This document shows positions 41,058-50,404 of a stretch of 64,000 nucleotides of DNA, piece after piece (positions within the stretch are counted from its first letter, which is position 1; the number at the start of each line of letters is the position of its first letter). The notes below the pieces were generated by a model. That model had not been told where the DNA came from. It saw only the letters and a list, made by a program, of their open reading frames with translations, and ran no database searches. This DNA is from Thermacetogenium phaeum DSM 12270 (GTDB lineage: Bacteria; Bacillota; DSM-12270; Thermacetogeniales; Thermacetogeniaceae), in NCBI RefSeq assembly GCF_000305935.1, contig NC_018870.1, positions 2,527,001-2,591,000 of the forward strand, given 5' to 3'. The translations under genes were made by a program, and so were the position numbers.

Positions 41058-42704
41058 TCAGCGGCACTCCTTTCGGTTCTCCTCGAGCCACCGCTCGAAG
41101 TCTTGAATGGCCTTTTCCACGCTTTCAGGTGCAGGGCCACCGATGAGACGGCGCCGCGCCACGCACGCTGCAATATCGATATGCTCATAAAGGTCGGGGC
41201 CGAAAGCGGGTGAATACTCCCGGTAAAGATCCAGGGGCAGATCATTCAGGTTCTTCCCCTCCTTGATGCACCTTAAGACCACCTGCCCGACGATGCCGTG
41301 GGCCTCCCGGAAAGGAACCCCCTTGAGCACCAGGTAGTCGGCCAGGTCGGTGGCATTGGTGAAATCACCGGCGGCGGCCTCCCGCATCCGCTCCGGCCTT
41401 ACTTCGAGTGTCTCCACAAGGGGTATCATCACCCGGACACAGGCTTTAAGGGTATCCACCGTGTCGAAAACCGCCTCTTTGTCTTCCTGGAGGTCCTTAT
41501 TGTAGGCCAGGGGGAGACCTTTGAGAACCGTGAGCAGCGCCATCAGGTGCCCGAAGACTCTTCCCGTCTTCCCCCGCACAAGCTCCACCACATCGGGGTT
41601 CTTCTTCTGGGGCATGATGCTGCTCCCGGTGGTGTAGGCGTCATCCATTTCGATAAAGCCGAACTCACCGCTGGACCAGAGGATCAGCTCCTCCGCAAAG
41701 CGGCTCAGGTGTACCATAATGAGGGAGCACGCAAAGAGGAACTCCACGGCGAAATCCCGATCGGAAACCGCATCCAGGGTGTTGGTGCAGATCCCCTGAA
41801 ATCCCAGTTCCCTGGCAACATACTCCCTGTCCACCTGGAAGGTCGTCCCCGCCAGGGCTCCCGCTCCCAGGGGACAGAGGTCCATCCGGCGACGGCAGTC
41901 CTGCAGGCGCCAGCAATCCCGGCGCAGCATCTCGCAGTAGGCGAGCAGGTGGTGGGCGAAGGTCACCGGTTGAGCGCGCTGCAGGTGGGTATATCCGGGC
42001 ATGATGACCTCCTTCGTTTCCCGGGCACGCCCGATGAGGGTGGAGATCAGCTCCTTAAGCAGGCTCTCCAACTCCCGGCCCTCCCCTTTCAGATAGAGGC
42101 GAAAATCTGTTGCCACCTGGTCGTTGCGGCTCCTGGCGGTGTGCAGCTTTTTGCCCGCCTCCCCCACCTTCTCCACCAGGCGCTCCTCAATAAAGGAGTG
42201 GATGTCCTCACATCCGCTCTCCTCCGGCCGGATTCTGCCGGACTCGATCTCCTTTAAGATCTCCTCAAGGCCGCGGATCAGAGCGTCGGCCTCCAACGGG
42301 GAAATAATCCCCTGGCGCCCGAGCATCCGGGCATGGGCGATGGAGCCCCGGATGTCCTCCCGGTAGAGGCGGAGGTCAAAGGGGAGAGAATCGAGGAATT
42401 TCGCCGCCTCATCTGCAGTACCCTTCTTAAATCGCCCTCCCCAAAGCTTGAACGGCTTCTCCTCCCCTTCTTCCCGCTCTGCGGGATCGCCGGTAATAGA
42501 GATTACCCCCCGCTCGATAAGGTCATCCAGGTCGGCAACCCCGAACCCCCTCCGGGCAGGATCGTAATCACTGATGTAAAAGCCCAATCTTCTCAGTTCT
42601 TTTGTAATCCTTTGCTGTCCGGCCGCGCCCGCCCGGCTCCTCAAATCCAGAAGCTCCCTGATGCGGTTGATTTCCTCGCTGGTGAAACGATTTCTCCCTT
42701 TCAT
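41058..42704 (-). CDS. argH: Argininosuccinate lyase with N-terminal extension
   Basis: 548 residues against a usual ~460. Residues ~83 onward are normal ArgH: KLWGGRFKKGTADEAAKFLD, HTARSRNDQVATDFRL, and the signature GSSIMPQKKNPD. It cleaves argininosuccinate to arginine and fumarate. The first ~80 residues (TSEEINRIRELLDLRSRAGA, LRRLGFYISDYDPA) form a separate small helical domain ending in an acidic linker. ATG 42704 follows GGAGG; an alternative at 42734 overlaps argG. Last gene of the arginine operon. Confidence 0.92.
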   Translation of the reverse strand: MKGRNRFTSEEINRIRELLDLRSRAGAAGQQRITKELRRLGFYISDYDPARRGFGVADLDDLIERGVISITGDPAEREEGEEKPFKLWGGRFKKGTADEAAKFLDSLPFDLRLYREDIRGSIAHARMLGRQGIISPLEADALIRGLEEILKEIESGRIRPEESGCEDIHSFIEERLVEKVGEAGKKLHTARSRNDQVATDFRLYLKGEGRELESLLKELISTLIGRARETKEVIMPGYTHLQRAQPVTFAHHLLAYCEMLRRDCWRLQDCRRRMDLCPLGAGALAGTTFQVDREYVARELGFQGICTNTLDAVSDRDFAVEFLFACSLIMVHLSRFAEELILWSSGEFGFIEMDDAYTTGSSIMPQKKNPDVVELVRGKTGRVFGHLMALLTVLKGLPLAYNKDLQEDKEAVFDTVDTLKACVRVMIPLVETLEVRPERMREAAAGDFTNATDLADYLVLKGVPFREAHGIVGQVVLRCIKEGKNLNDLPLDLYREYSPAFGPDLYEHIDIAACVARRRLIGGPAPESVEKAIQDFERWLEENRKECR

Positions 42705-42730
42705 CCGGTTTCCTCCGCTGCCCGACAACC

Positions 42731-43933
42731 TCATTTCCCTTCCTTCCTCATGAGAGCCCGCACCTTTAATGGCAGGGCAAAGAGGTTGATGAAGCCTGCG
42801 GAGTCCCTGTGGTCGTACAGCTCACTGTACCCGAAGGAGGCGATCCCCTGGTGGTAGAGGGAATAGGGTGAGGTAATCCCCACGGGGACGCAGCTCCCCT
42901 TGTAAAGCTTCATCTTAACGGTTCCGGTGACGGTCTTTTGGGTTTCATCCACAAAGGCGGCAAGGGCCTCGCGTAATGGTGAGTACCAGAGCCCGTCATA
43001 GACCAGTTCGGCATAGCGCTGGGCGACGATTTCCTTGAAGTGCATGGTGTTGCGGTCCAGGGTGAGGCTCTCCAGGGCGCGGTGCGCTGCATAGAGCACC
43101 GTTCCTCCTGGGGTCTCGTAAACGCCCCGCGACTTCATCCCCACCAGCCGGTTTTCGACTATGTCCAGGATCCCCACTCCGTGCTCCCCGGCCAGCCTGT
43201 TGAGGGTGCGCACCAGAGAAACCGCATCGTACTCCTTACCGTCGAGCTTCCGGGGGATCCCCTGTTCAAAGCCGATCTCGACAAAGGCTGCCCTGTCCGG
43301 CGCCTTCTCCGGTGGGGTTAGCAGCAGGTAGAGGTCCTCCGGCGGGGCATTGGCCGGGTCCTCCAGATCCGCTCCCTCATGGCTCAGGTGCCAGATGTTG
43401 CGGTCCGTACTGTAGGGCCTCTTCTCGGCTACAGGCACCTCAATCCCACGGGAGCGGGCGTAAGCGATCTCATCCTCCCTGGACTTGAGATCCCACAACC
43501 GCCAGGGAGCGATCACCTTCAGATCGGGGTCCAGTGCCTGCACCGTCACCTCGAAGCGCACCTGATCGTTCCCTTTCCCCGTCGCGCCGTGGGCAACCGC
43601 ATCTGCTCCTTCCTGGTGGGCGATCTCCACCAGGTGCTTGGCGATCAACGGGCGGGCGAAGGAGGTTCCCAAAAGGTAGCCTTCGTAAACGGCACCGGCC
43701 TTCAAGGTGGGAAAGATGAAATCCTCCACAAACTCCCTGGTCAGGTCCCGAATATACACTTTGCTGGCGCCGCACTTGAGCGCCCTCTCCTCCAACCCGT
43801 CAAGCTCTTCATCCTGACCCACATCGGCCGCAAAACAGATGACCTCACAGCCGTAGTTCTCTTTCAGCCAGGGGATGGCCACAGTGGTGTCCAGCCCTCC
43901 GGAATACGCCAGTACGACCTTTTTTAACTGCAT
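42731..43933 (-). CDS. argG: Argininosuccinate synthase
   Basis: 400 residues. ATP-binding P-loop [12 protein letters not shown] at the N terminus, plus [13 protein letters not shown] and [14 protein letters not shown] for aspartate and citrulline. It joins citrulline and aspartate using ATP, the step before ArgH. ATG start; the stop overlaps an upstream start candidate of argH. Confidence 0.95.
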   Translation of the reverse strand: MQLKKVVLAYSGGLDTTVAIPWLKENYGCEVICFAADVGQDEELDGLEERALKCGASKVYIRDLTREFVEDFIFPTLKAGAVYEGYLLGTSFARPLIAKHLVEIAHQEGADAVAHGATGKGNDQVRFEVTVQALDPDLKVIAPWRLWDLKSREDEIAYARSRGIEVPVAEKRPYSTDRNIWHLSHEGADLEDPANAPPEDLYLLLTPPEKAPDRAAFVEIGFEQGIPRKLDGKEYDAVSLVRTLNRLAGEHGVGILDIVENRLVGMKSRGVYETPGGTVLYAAHRALESLTLDRNTMHFKEIVAQRYAELVYDGLWYSPLREALAAFVDETQKTVTGTVKMKLYKGSCVPVGITSPYSLYHQGIASFGYSELYDHRDSAGFINLFALPLKVRALMRKEGK

Positions 43934-44271
43934 TATGACGCCCGGCCTCCGCAGAATCGGGGCGCTCCCGGCAGCCTTCCTCCAGAGAAGTAACCTCTCC
44001 TCACCCTACAGCTCCCGGGAAAACGACTCCCGAAAAGCACCGCGGCAAGCGGGCACGCACCTCCTTTGATTCTATTAGGGTCTCAGTCTCAGCTTAAAGT
44101 TATAGTCAAATCTTCAAACGATCAGCCCTATAATAAGCGGCCCAGGTTCCAACAAGCAATCTCCTCCCCGCACCTCCCGGATGGAAAGGTTTGACTTTTA
44201 AGAAGCGGGTAACCGGGAACGCCGGGAATAACATCAGGCAATAGGGGATAACGACAGGCCTTCTCCTGCCG
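43934..44271. other. argF-argG intergenic region (338 bp)
   Basis: No gene seen. An AT-rich part near 44090-44145 could hold an internal promoter for argGH on the minus strand, but no good -35/-10 pair was found. Confidence 0.4.
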
Positions 44272-45219
44272 CTACATCAAGAGAGCCATGATCGCCTTAT
44301 GAGCGTGGAGGCGGTTCTCCGCCTCATCGAAGACAACGGACTGCGGCCCATCCATCACCTCATCGGTGATCTCCTCACCCCGGTGGGCGGGCAGGCAGTG
44401 AAGCACGATTGCATCAGGAGCCGCCTTTTTCAAAAGAGCGCTGTTCACCTGGTAGCGCCGGAAGACCTTCGACCTCCGTTCCTGCTCTGCTTCCTGGCCC
44501 ATGCTCGCCCAGAGGTCGGTGTAAATCACATCCGCATCTCGGACCGCATCCTCAGGATCCTCCGTCACTTCCAGCTGCACGCCGGTAGCGGCGGCATCGG
44601 AGCGTGCCTCTGAGAGAATCCCGGAGTCCGGTTCATAGCCGGGCGGGCAGGCAACGGTCATGTGCACTCCCATTTTGGCGCAGATCTCCAGAAGGGAGTG
44701 GGCGACATTGTTTCCGTCTCCGATGAAGGCCAGTTTCAGACCGGCCAGCCTGCCCTTATGCTCCTCCACCGTCATCAGATCGGCGATCACCTGGGTGGGA
44801 TGCACAAGATCCGTCAGCCCGTTGATGACCGGGATGGAGGCATAACGGGCGAGCTCCACCACATCATCCTGGGCAAAGGTCCTGATCATGATCCCATCCA
44901 GGTACCGCTCCAAAGTGCGCGCCGTATCCGCCAGCGATTCCCCCCGCCGCAGCTGGATGTCCTGGGCGCTCAAAAACAGGGGATACCCACCCAACTGCAC
45001 CATCCCCACCTCAAAGGAAACCCTCGTCCGGGTAGAGGGTTTGGTAAAGATCATCCCCAGGGTCTTTCCTTTCAGAACCGGATGCGGGACCCCTTCTTTC
45101 AGCTCCTTCTTCAGGCAGTGAGCAGCATCCAGAATCAACCTGATCTCTTCCGCCGTGAAATCCGATATGGTCAGAAAATCCCGCCCTTTCAAACTTTGGT
45201 CGAGATAAACAGCGGTCAT
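44272..45219 (-). CDS. argF: Ornithine carbamoyltransferase
   Basis: 315 residues with the carbamoyl-phosphate site FTKPSTRTRVSFE and the ornithine-side motif HCLPAHRGEEITDEV. It makes citrulline from ornithine and carbamoyl phosphate. ATG start. Part of the continuous arginine operon, following argD. Confidence 0.95.
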   Translation of the reverse strand: MTAVYLDQSLKGRDFLTISDFTAEEIRLILDAAHCLKKELKEGVPHPVLKGKTLGMIFTKPSTRTRVSFEVGMVQLGGYPLFLSAQDIQLRRGESLADTARTLERYLDGIMIRTFAQDDVVELARYASIPVINGLTDLVHPTQVIADLMTVEEHKGRLAGLKLAFIGDGNNVAHSLLEICAKMGVHMTVACPPGYEPDSGILSEARSDAAATGVQLEVTEDPEDAVRDADVIYTDLWASMGQEAEQERRSKVFRRYQVNSALLKKAAPDAIVLHCLPAHRGEEITDEVMDGPQSVVFDEAENRLHAHKAIMALLM

Positions 45220-45298
45220 CCTTCTCTTCCCCCTTTGATTAAAATCGAATAAAATCTCTTCTTGCCCCCGCCTCCTCTACTATCGGTGCCTTCCCGGC

Positions 45299-46501
45299 TC
45301 AGCAGGCATCGGCAAGAAAAACCTCCAAGGCCTGCTCCACGATCTCCAACGCCTGATCCACATCCTCCTTCCCGATGACTAAGGGGGGCAGGAAGCGGAT
45401 CACTTTCTCCGCCGTGCAGTTGACGAGAAGTCCCCGCTCCTGGCAGAGGGACACGAGGCTCTGGCCGGGCCGGTCCAGCTCCATTCCCAGCATCAAGCCG
45501 ACACCGCGCACCTCCCGGATACAGGGGAATTTCTTCCGGAGGGACTCCAGGCGCTTTTTGAAGTAAGCCCCGGTCTTCGCCGCCCTCTCAACGAGCCCTT
45601 CCTCCTGCAGCACCTTGAGGACGGCCCTGGCTGCCGCACAGGCCACCGGGTTCCCCCCAAAGGTGGAGCCGTGAGTGCCCGGCCGGAATGCCCGGGCGAC
45701 CTCTTCCCCCGCCACCGCAGCGCCGATCGGCAGCCCCCCGCCCAGGGACTTGGCCAGGGTGAGGATGTCGGGGCGCACCCCGTAGTGCTCGAAGGCAAAA
45801 AACTTCCCCGTCCGCCCCAGCCCGCACTGCACCTCATCAAAGATCAGCAGAACGCCATCCTTATCCCGCAGCTCCGCCAGGGCATTCATGAACTCACCGG
45901 TAGCGGGATAGACTCCCCCCTCCCCCTGTACCGGTTCTACCAGGACGGCCACCGTATCCGGCGTCACCGCCTCCCAAAGCGCTCCCACATCATTAAAGGG
46001 AACGTGGCGAAAACCGGCAGGCAGAGGGGTGAACCCTTGTGAAAATTTTTCCTGACCGGTAGCGGCGAGTGTCCCCAGGGTCCGGCCGTGGAATGAATGC
46101 GTGAAGGTGATGATCTCCGGATTCTCCTTGCCGCGCTCATACCCGTAGCGTCGGGCGAGTTTGATCGCCGCCTCATTGGCCTCGGCCCCGCTGTTACAAA
46201 AGAAGGAGCGGTCAAGGCCGCTAAAGAGCGCCAGTTCCCGGGCCAGCTCAACAGGCGACTCAAACCAGTAAAGGTTGGAGCAATGGATCAGCTGCTCCAC
46301 CTGCTCCCTGACGGCCGCCACAACCCGGGGATGGCAGTGGCCTACGGAATTGACGGCGAGTCCCCCCACGAAATCCAGATAGCAACGACCTTCGGCATCC
46401 CAGACCCGGGCTCCTTCCCCCCTGGCGACGACCAGAGGCAGCTGTGCATAATTCTGCATCAGGTACCTCTTTCCCATCTCCATAACCTGCTCCCCCGTCA
46501 C
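45299..46501 (-). CDS. argD: Acetylornithine aminotransferase
   Basis: 400-residue class III aminotransferase. GAEANEAAIKLARRYG phosphate-binding region, LIFDEVQCGLGRTG, and the PLP lysine in TLAKSLGGGLPIGA. It converts N-acetylglutamate semialdehyde to N-acetylornithine. It follows argB closely. Confidence 0.93.
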   Translation of the reverse strand: MTGEQVMEMGKRYLMQNYAQLPLVVARGEGARVWDAEGRCYLDFVGGLAVNSVGHCHPRVVAAVREQVEQLIHCSNLYWFESPVELARELALFSGLDRSFFCNSGAEANEAAIKLARRYGYERGKENPEIITFTHSFHGRTLGTLAATGQEKFSQGFTPLPAGFRHVPFNDVGALWEAVTPDTVAVLVEPVQGEGGVYPATGEFMNALAELRDKDGVLLIFDEVQCGLGRTGKFFAFEHYGVRPDILTLAKSLGGGLPIGAAVAGEEVARAFRPGTHGSTFGGNPVACAAARAVLKVLQEEGLVERAAKTGAYFKKRLESLRKKFPCIREVRGVGLMLGMELDRPGQSLVSLCQERGLLVNCTAEKVIRFLPPLVIGKEDVDQALEIVEQALEVFLADAC

Positions 46502-46522
46502 AACCTTCAGCCCCTTTCCCGA

Positions 46523-47407
46523 TCACTCTTTGACTACCATAGTACCGACACCCTCATCTGTGAAGACCTCCAGGAGGATGGAGTGCAAAATTCTGCCGTC
46601 GATAATGTGGGTGCGCCCGACCCCATTCTCGAGCGCATGGACACAGCACTCCACCTTGGGAATCATCCCCCCGGCGATAATCCCCCTGGCGATCAAATCG
46701 GGCACCTCATCAACCCTGATCACCGAAAGGAGGCTCCCCGGGTCATTCCTGTCTGCGAAGATCCCCTCCACATCGGTTAAGAGCACCAGTTTGTTGGCCT
46801 TTAAGGCAGCGGCAACGGCACCCGCCACATAATCGGCATTGATATTGTAGCTCCTCCCGTCATCCCCCACACCGATGGGGGCGATCACCGGTATATAGCC
46901 TTCGTCCTTGACCGTCTCGATAATCTCCGGATTGATCCTCTCCACTTCCCCCACACACCCCAGGTCGACCGGCTCTTCCCCCGGGGGTGCAGGAATGGTC
47001 TTTTTGCGGGCGGTGATCAGCCCGGCATCCTTCCCGCAGAGTCCGATCCCCTTGCCGCCCAGCTGGTTGATCAGGGTGACGATCTCCTTATTCACCTTGC
47101 CGGCGAGCACCATCTCCACGACCTCCATGGTCTTCTCATCGGTGATCCGCTGGCCGTGCACAAACCCCGTCTTCATCCCGAGCCGCTCCAGCATCTCGTC
47201 GATGGCCTTCCCGCCCCCGTGGACGATAACCGGATGAATTCCAACCAGCTTCAGCAGAATACAGTCGGTGATCACCCCCCGTTCCAGCTCATCGCTGATC
47301 ATAGCCCTGCCGCCGTACTTGATGACCACCGTCTGTCCGGAGAATTTCCTGATATAGGGCAAGGCCTCCACGAGTATCGATGCCTTTTCTAAAGGAGTCA
47401 GGACCAT
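46523..47407 (-). CDS. argB: Acetylglutamate kinase
   Basis: 294 residues. GG motifs for ATP and acetylglutamate: VVIKYGGRAM at the N terminus, IVHGGGKAIDEMLERLGM, and LLTDVEGIF. It phosphorylates N-acetylglutamate and is the arginine-inhibited step in cyclic pathways; the N-terminal helix region needed for hexamers is present (SILVEALPYIRKF). Follows argJ closely. Confidence 0.94.
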   Translation of the reverse strand: MVLTPLEKASILVEALPYIRKFSGQTVVIKYGGRAMISDELERGVITDCILLKLVGIHPVIVHGGGKAIDEMLERLGMKTGFVHGQRITDEKTMEVVEMVLAGKVNKEIVTLINQLGGKGIGLCGKDAGLITARKKTIPAPPGEEPVDLGCVGEVERINPEIIETVKDEGYIPVIAPIGVGDDGRSYNINADYVAGAVAAALKANKLVLLTDVEGIFADRNDPGSLLSVIRVDEVPDLIARGIIAGGMIPKVECCVHALENGVGRTHIIDGRILHSILLEVFTDEGVGTMVVKE

Positions 47408-47422
47408 CCCTTTCCCCTCCCT

Positions 47423-48652
47423 CTAAGTCCGGTAGTGAGCGTTGATGCGCACGTAGTCAAAAGAAAGGTCACAGCCCCAGGCCGTTCCCCGACCACCCCC
47501 GGAGTGCAGATCCAGGGTGATGGTCACCTCTCTCTGCGACAGGATCGAGCGGGCCTTCTCCTCGTCGAAGGCAAGGCCCATCCCCCGGGCCGCCACCTGA
47601 AGATCGCCCAGAAAAACATCCACCAGGTTCGGGTCGAAGGGAACACCGCAGGCACCGGCAGCCGAGAGGACCCGCCCCCAGTTGGCATCCTCGCCGAAGA
47701 TGGCGGCCTTGACCAGGTTGGAGCCGGCCACGGCTCGCGCAATCTTGCGTGCCTCCGCTTCGCCTGGTGCCCCTTTAACCCGCACCTCCAGCAGCTTGGA
47801 GGCTCCCTCCCCGTCGCTGGCAATCATCTTGGAAAGCTCCACACAGACTGCCAGGAGGGCATCCCTGAAGAGGGTGAACTCCGGATCGCCGGCAGTGAGG
47901 GGTGAATTTCCCGCCCTGCCGTTGGCCAGGAGCACCACCATGTCGTTGGTGCTGGTGTCACCGTCGACTGTAATGACATTGAAGGAGCGGTCGGTCGCCC
48001 AGCGCAGGGCCTGCTGCAGCGCAGGCACTTCTACCACCGCATCCGTTGTAATAAAGGCGAGCATCGTCGCCATATTCGGGTGGATCATCCCCGAACCCTT
48101 GGCAATCCCCCCGACGGTTACCTCCTTATCGCCCAGGGGCAGCCGGATTGCACACTCCTTGGTAGTGGTATCGGTCGTAAGAATGGCCTCCGCAGCAGCC
48201 CCTCCACCGTCGACGGAGAGGGCTAGAGCGGCCTTTCTGATGCCTGCCTCAATCTTCTCCATGGGAAGATACTCACCGATAACCCCCGTGGAAGCAACAA
48301 TAACCTGCTGCGGAGGTACCTTCAGAGCCTCCCCGGCCACCTCCGCCATGCGCCGGGCGTCGGCAATCCCCCGCTCACCGGTGCAGGCATTGGCAATACC
48401 GCTGTTCACAACGACAGCCCGGGCCTGCCCTTCCGTCTGCATCAGGTGCTCGCGCGTCACCAGCACCGGTGCTGCCTGCACCTGGTTTTGAGTAAAGAGC
48501 GCAGCGGCCGCAGCGGGTGCCTCCGAATAAAGGAGGGCCAGGTCGCGCCTTCCCCTTTTACGCACCTCTGCCGCCATACCGGCGGCCAAAAAGCCCTTCG
48601 GAGCTGTTATACCACCAGGAACCATTTTCCACTTCTGATCGTACAAAGCCAA
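47423..48652 (-). CDS. argJ: Glutamate N-acetyltransferase / ornithine acetyltransferase
   Basis: 409 residues. Self-cleavage motif before Thr in GSGMIHPNMATMLAFITTDA, separating alpha and beta chains. GERGIADARRM and TTTKECAIRLPLG are also typical. Its presence shows the acetyl group is recycled (cyclic pathway), so argA/argE are not needed here. Confidence 0.94.
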   Translation of the reverse strand: MALYDQKWKMVPGGITAPKGFLAAGMAAEVRKRGRRDLALLYSEAPAAAAALFTQNQVQAAPVLVTREHLMQTEGQARAVVVNSGIANACTGERGIADARRMAEVAGEALKVPPQQVIVASTGVIGEYLPMEKIEAGIRKAALALSVDGGGAAAEAILTTDTTTKECAIRLPLGDKEVTVGGIAKGSGMIHPNMATMLAFITTDAVVEVPALQQALRWATDRSFNVITVDGDTSTNDMVVLLANGRAGNSPLTAGDPEFTLFRDALLAVCVELSKMIASDGEGASKLLEVRVKGAPGEAEARKIARAVAGSNLVKAAIFGEDANWGRVLSAAGACGVPFDPNLVDVFLGDLQVAARGMGLAFDEEKARSILSQREVTITLDLHSGGGRGTAWGCDLSFDYVRINAHYRT

Positions 48653-48826
48653 CTCCCGTTTCCCGTCAACAACACTAAATCCTACTACATTGCGGCCCCG
48701 ACTCGGGAAAGAGATTGGACCCTTGGGACCTGCTACCGGGAAGACGGGCTACCCCCTTTCCTGATAGATTTTCAATCAAAGCCTGGCACGGCCATAAGTA
48801 ATCAGCAGCCGGATATCCGCCTGATT

Positions 48827-49870
48827 TTAAGGGTACAGCCCCGGTCCTGTAAGCCCCGTCACCTCCGGAAGGCCGAACATGAGATTCATGTTTTGCACCG
48901 CCTGCCCCGCCGCCCCTTTTACCAGATTGTCGATGGCGGACACAACAACGGCCTGCCTCTCTGCGCCGGAGGTGACTCCGAGGAAGCACCTGTTCGTTCC
49001 CAGGACCCACTTGGTTTCCGGCCATTCCCCGGCGACCGCAACCTGCACAAAGGCCTCACCGGCGTAGAACTCCTCGTAAATCCGCCTTAAGGATGCGTCA
49101 TCCATCGGGCGCTCCATTCTTGCGTAAACGGTGCTCAAAATCCCCCGTGTTACCGGAATTAGGTGAGGGGTAAAGAAGACGTCGACTTGGCCGCCCGATA
49201 AGACGCCGGCATAATAGGAGATCTCCGGCGTGTGGCGGTGCACTCCCACCCCGTAGGCCCTGATATTTTCGTTGCACTCGGGGAAATGGCATCCCAGGCT
49301 CGGCGACCTTCCCGCCCCCGAAACCCCCGATTTGGAGTCAACAATCACCGTCGACCGGTCGACCAGCCCGTGTTTGAGAAGCGGCGCTAAGGCCAGGAGA
49401 GCGCTGGTGGGGTAGCAGCCCGGATTGGCTACGAGCTGCGCCGCGCTGATCGACGAGCGGAAGAGTTCCGGCAGGCCGTAGACGGCATCCTTCAACAGTT
49501 CCGGGGCGCCGTGCGGCACTCGGTACCACTCCTCGTACAGCTTCACATCGGGAAGGCGAAAATCGGCAGCCAGATCGATCACCCTTTTCCCTCTCTTCAG
49601 GACCTCCCTGGCCACGGGGGCGGAAACCCCGTGCGGCAGGGCCAGAAACACCACATCTGCCCACGCTGCGAGATCCGGAAGCTTCTCCATACCCCAAATC
49701 TCCCGATCGACATGTCCGCGCAGATGGGGAAAAACACGGTCGAGGGCCTCCCCCACAAAATCCCGCGAGGCCACCCTGATCTCCTCTATCTCCGGATGCC
49801 GGCAGAGGATCCTCACCAACTCCTCCCCGACATAGCCGGTTACTCCCACGATTCCTGCTTTCAAACCCAT
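48827..49870 (-). CDS. argC: N-acetyl-gamma-glutamyl-phosphate reductase
   Basis: 347 residues. NADP-binding GIVGVTGYVGEELVRIL at the N terminus, catalytic Cys in VANPGCYPTSA, and the substrate site GVSGAGR. First gene of the operon. ATG after AGGGGAG, ~185 bases downstream of the promoter at 50062-50090. Confidence 0.95.
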   Translation of the reverse strand: MGLKAGIVGVTGYVGEELVRILCRHPEIEEIRVASRDFVGEALDRVFPHLRGHVDREIWGMEKLPDLAAWADVVFLALPHGVSAPVAREVLKRGKRVIDLAADFRLPDVKLYEEWYRVPHGAPELLKDAVYGLPELFRSSISAAQLVANPGCYPTSALLALAPLLKHGLVDRSTVIVDSKSGVSGAGRSPSLGCHFPECNENIRAYGVGVHRHTPEISYYAGVLSGGQVDVFFTPHLIPVTRGILSTVYARMERPMDDASLRRIYEEFYAGEAFVQVAVAGEWPETKWVLGTNRCFLGVTSGAERQAVVVSAIDNLVKGAAGQAVQNMNLMFGLPEVTGLTGPGLYP

Positions 49871-50061
49871 AATCCCATTCTCCCCTTATCTATGCTCTGA
49901 TAATCAAGGTTAGACCTTCTGTCCGCGACACTCCTAAACCGCAGGATAAGCCTTTTACCGGAGCCCCGGCATAGAACGCCAAACAGCGCTTTTTCAGAAA
50001 GAGAAGTCCTAGGAGGGTTTATATTTTAAGACAGGAGACCCACTACAAAACATTGCTTATT

Positions 50062-50090
50062 ATTATACATACCATTGCATAAAAATACAA
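50062..50090 (-). promoter_or_regulatory. Arginine operon promoter with ARG-box-like palindrome
   Basis: -35 TTGTAT (rc of 50085-50090), 17-base spacer, -10 TATAAT (rc of 50062-50067). The palindromic TGTATTTTTATGCA overlaps the -35 and spacer and resembles ArgR/AhrC boxes, so arginine would repress transcription. Confidence 0.7.
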
Positions 50091-50226
50091 CCACATCTCA
50101 TTAAACTTAAGCAACTTTTTAGGAAACTAAAACTTAATTCCAGCTCCCGGTACGGCGGCGACACCGGCATTTTAACCCGCCCTTTACCGGGGAACAAGCG
50201 GCCAGAGACTTTCGGCGAAAAAGAAT

Positions 50227-50333
50227 GACCAGTCATCCTCGCTTCGCCTGTTCTGTTAACCGGCCTTCCATAGGTCGCTCGCCGGTAGACCCCTCGGGTA
50301 TTTTCATACTCTGCTGGTGCCGCCGCTGGCGGC
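50227..50333. repeat. Interspersed repeat, copy 2
   Basis: About 107-bp near-copy of 40615-40722, in the 530-bp gap between the AmmeMemoRadiSam unit and the argC promoter. It ends in the same GCCGCC/GGCGGC hairpin. No gene was found in the rest of the gap. Confidence 0.75.
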
Positions 50334-50404
50334 ATGGTGGTTTCCAGAAGGAAAAAAGGCCCGGCTGGGCCAGACAAGGCAGCAACAAGAAGGAGCAACG
50401 GCGG

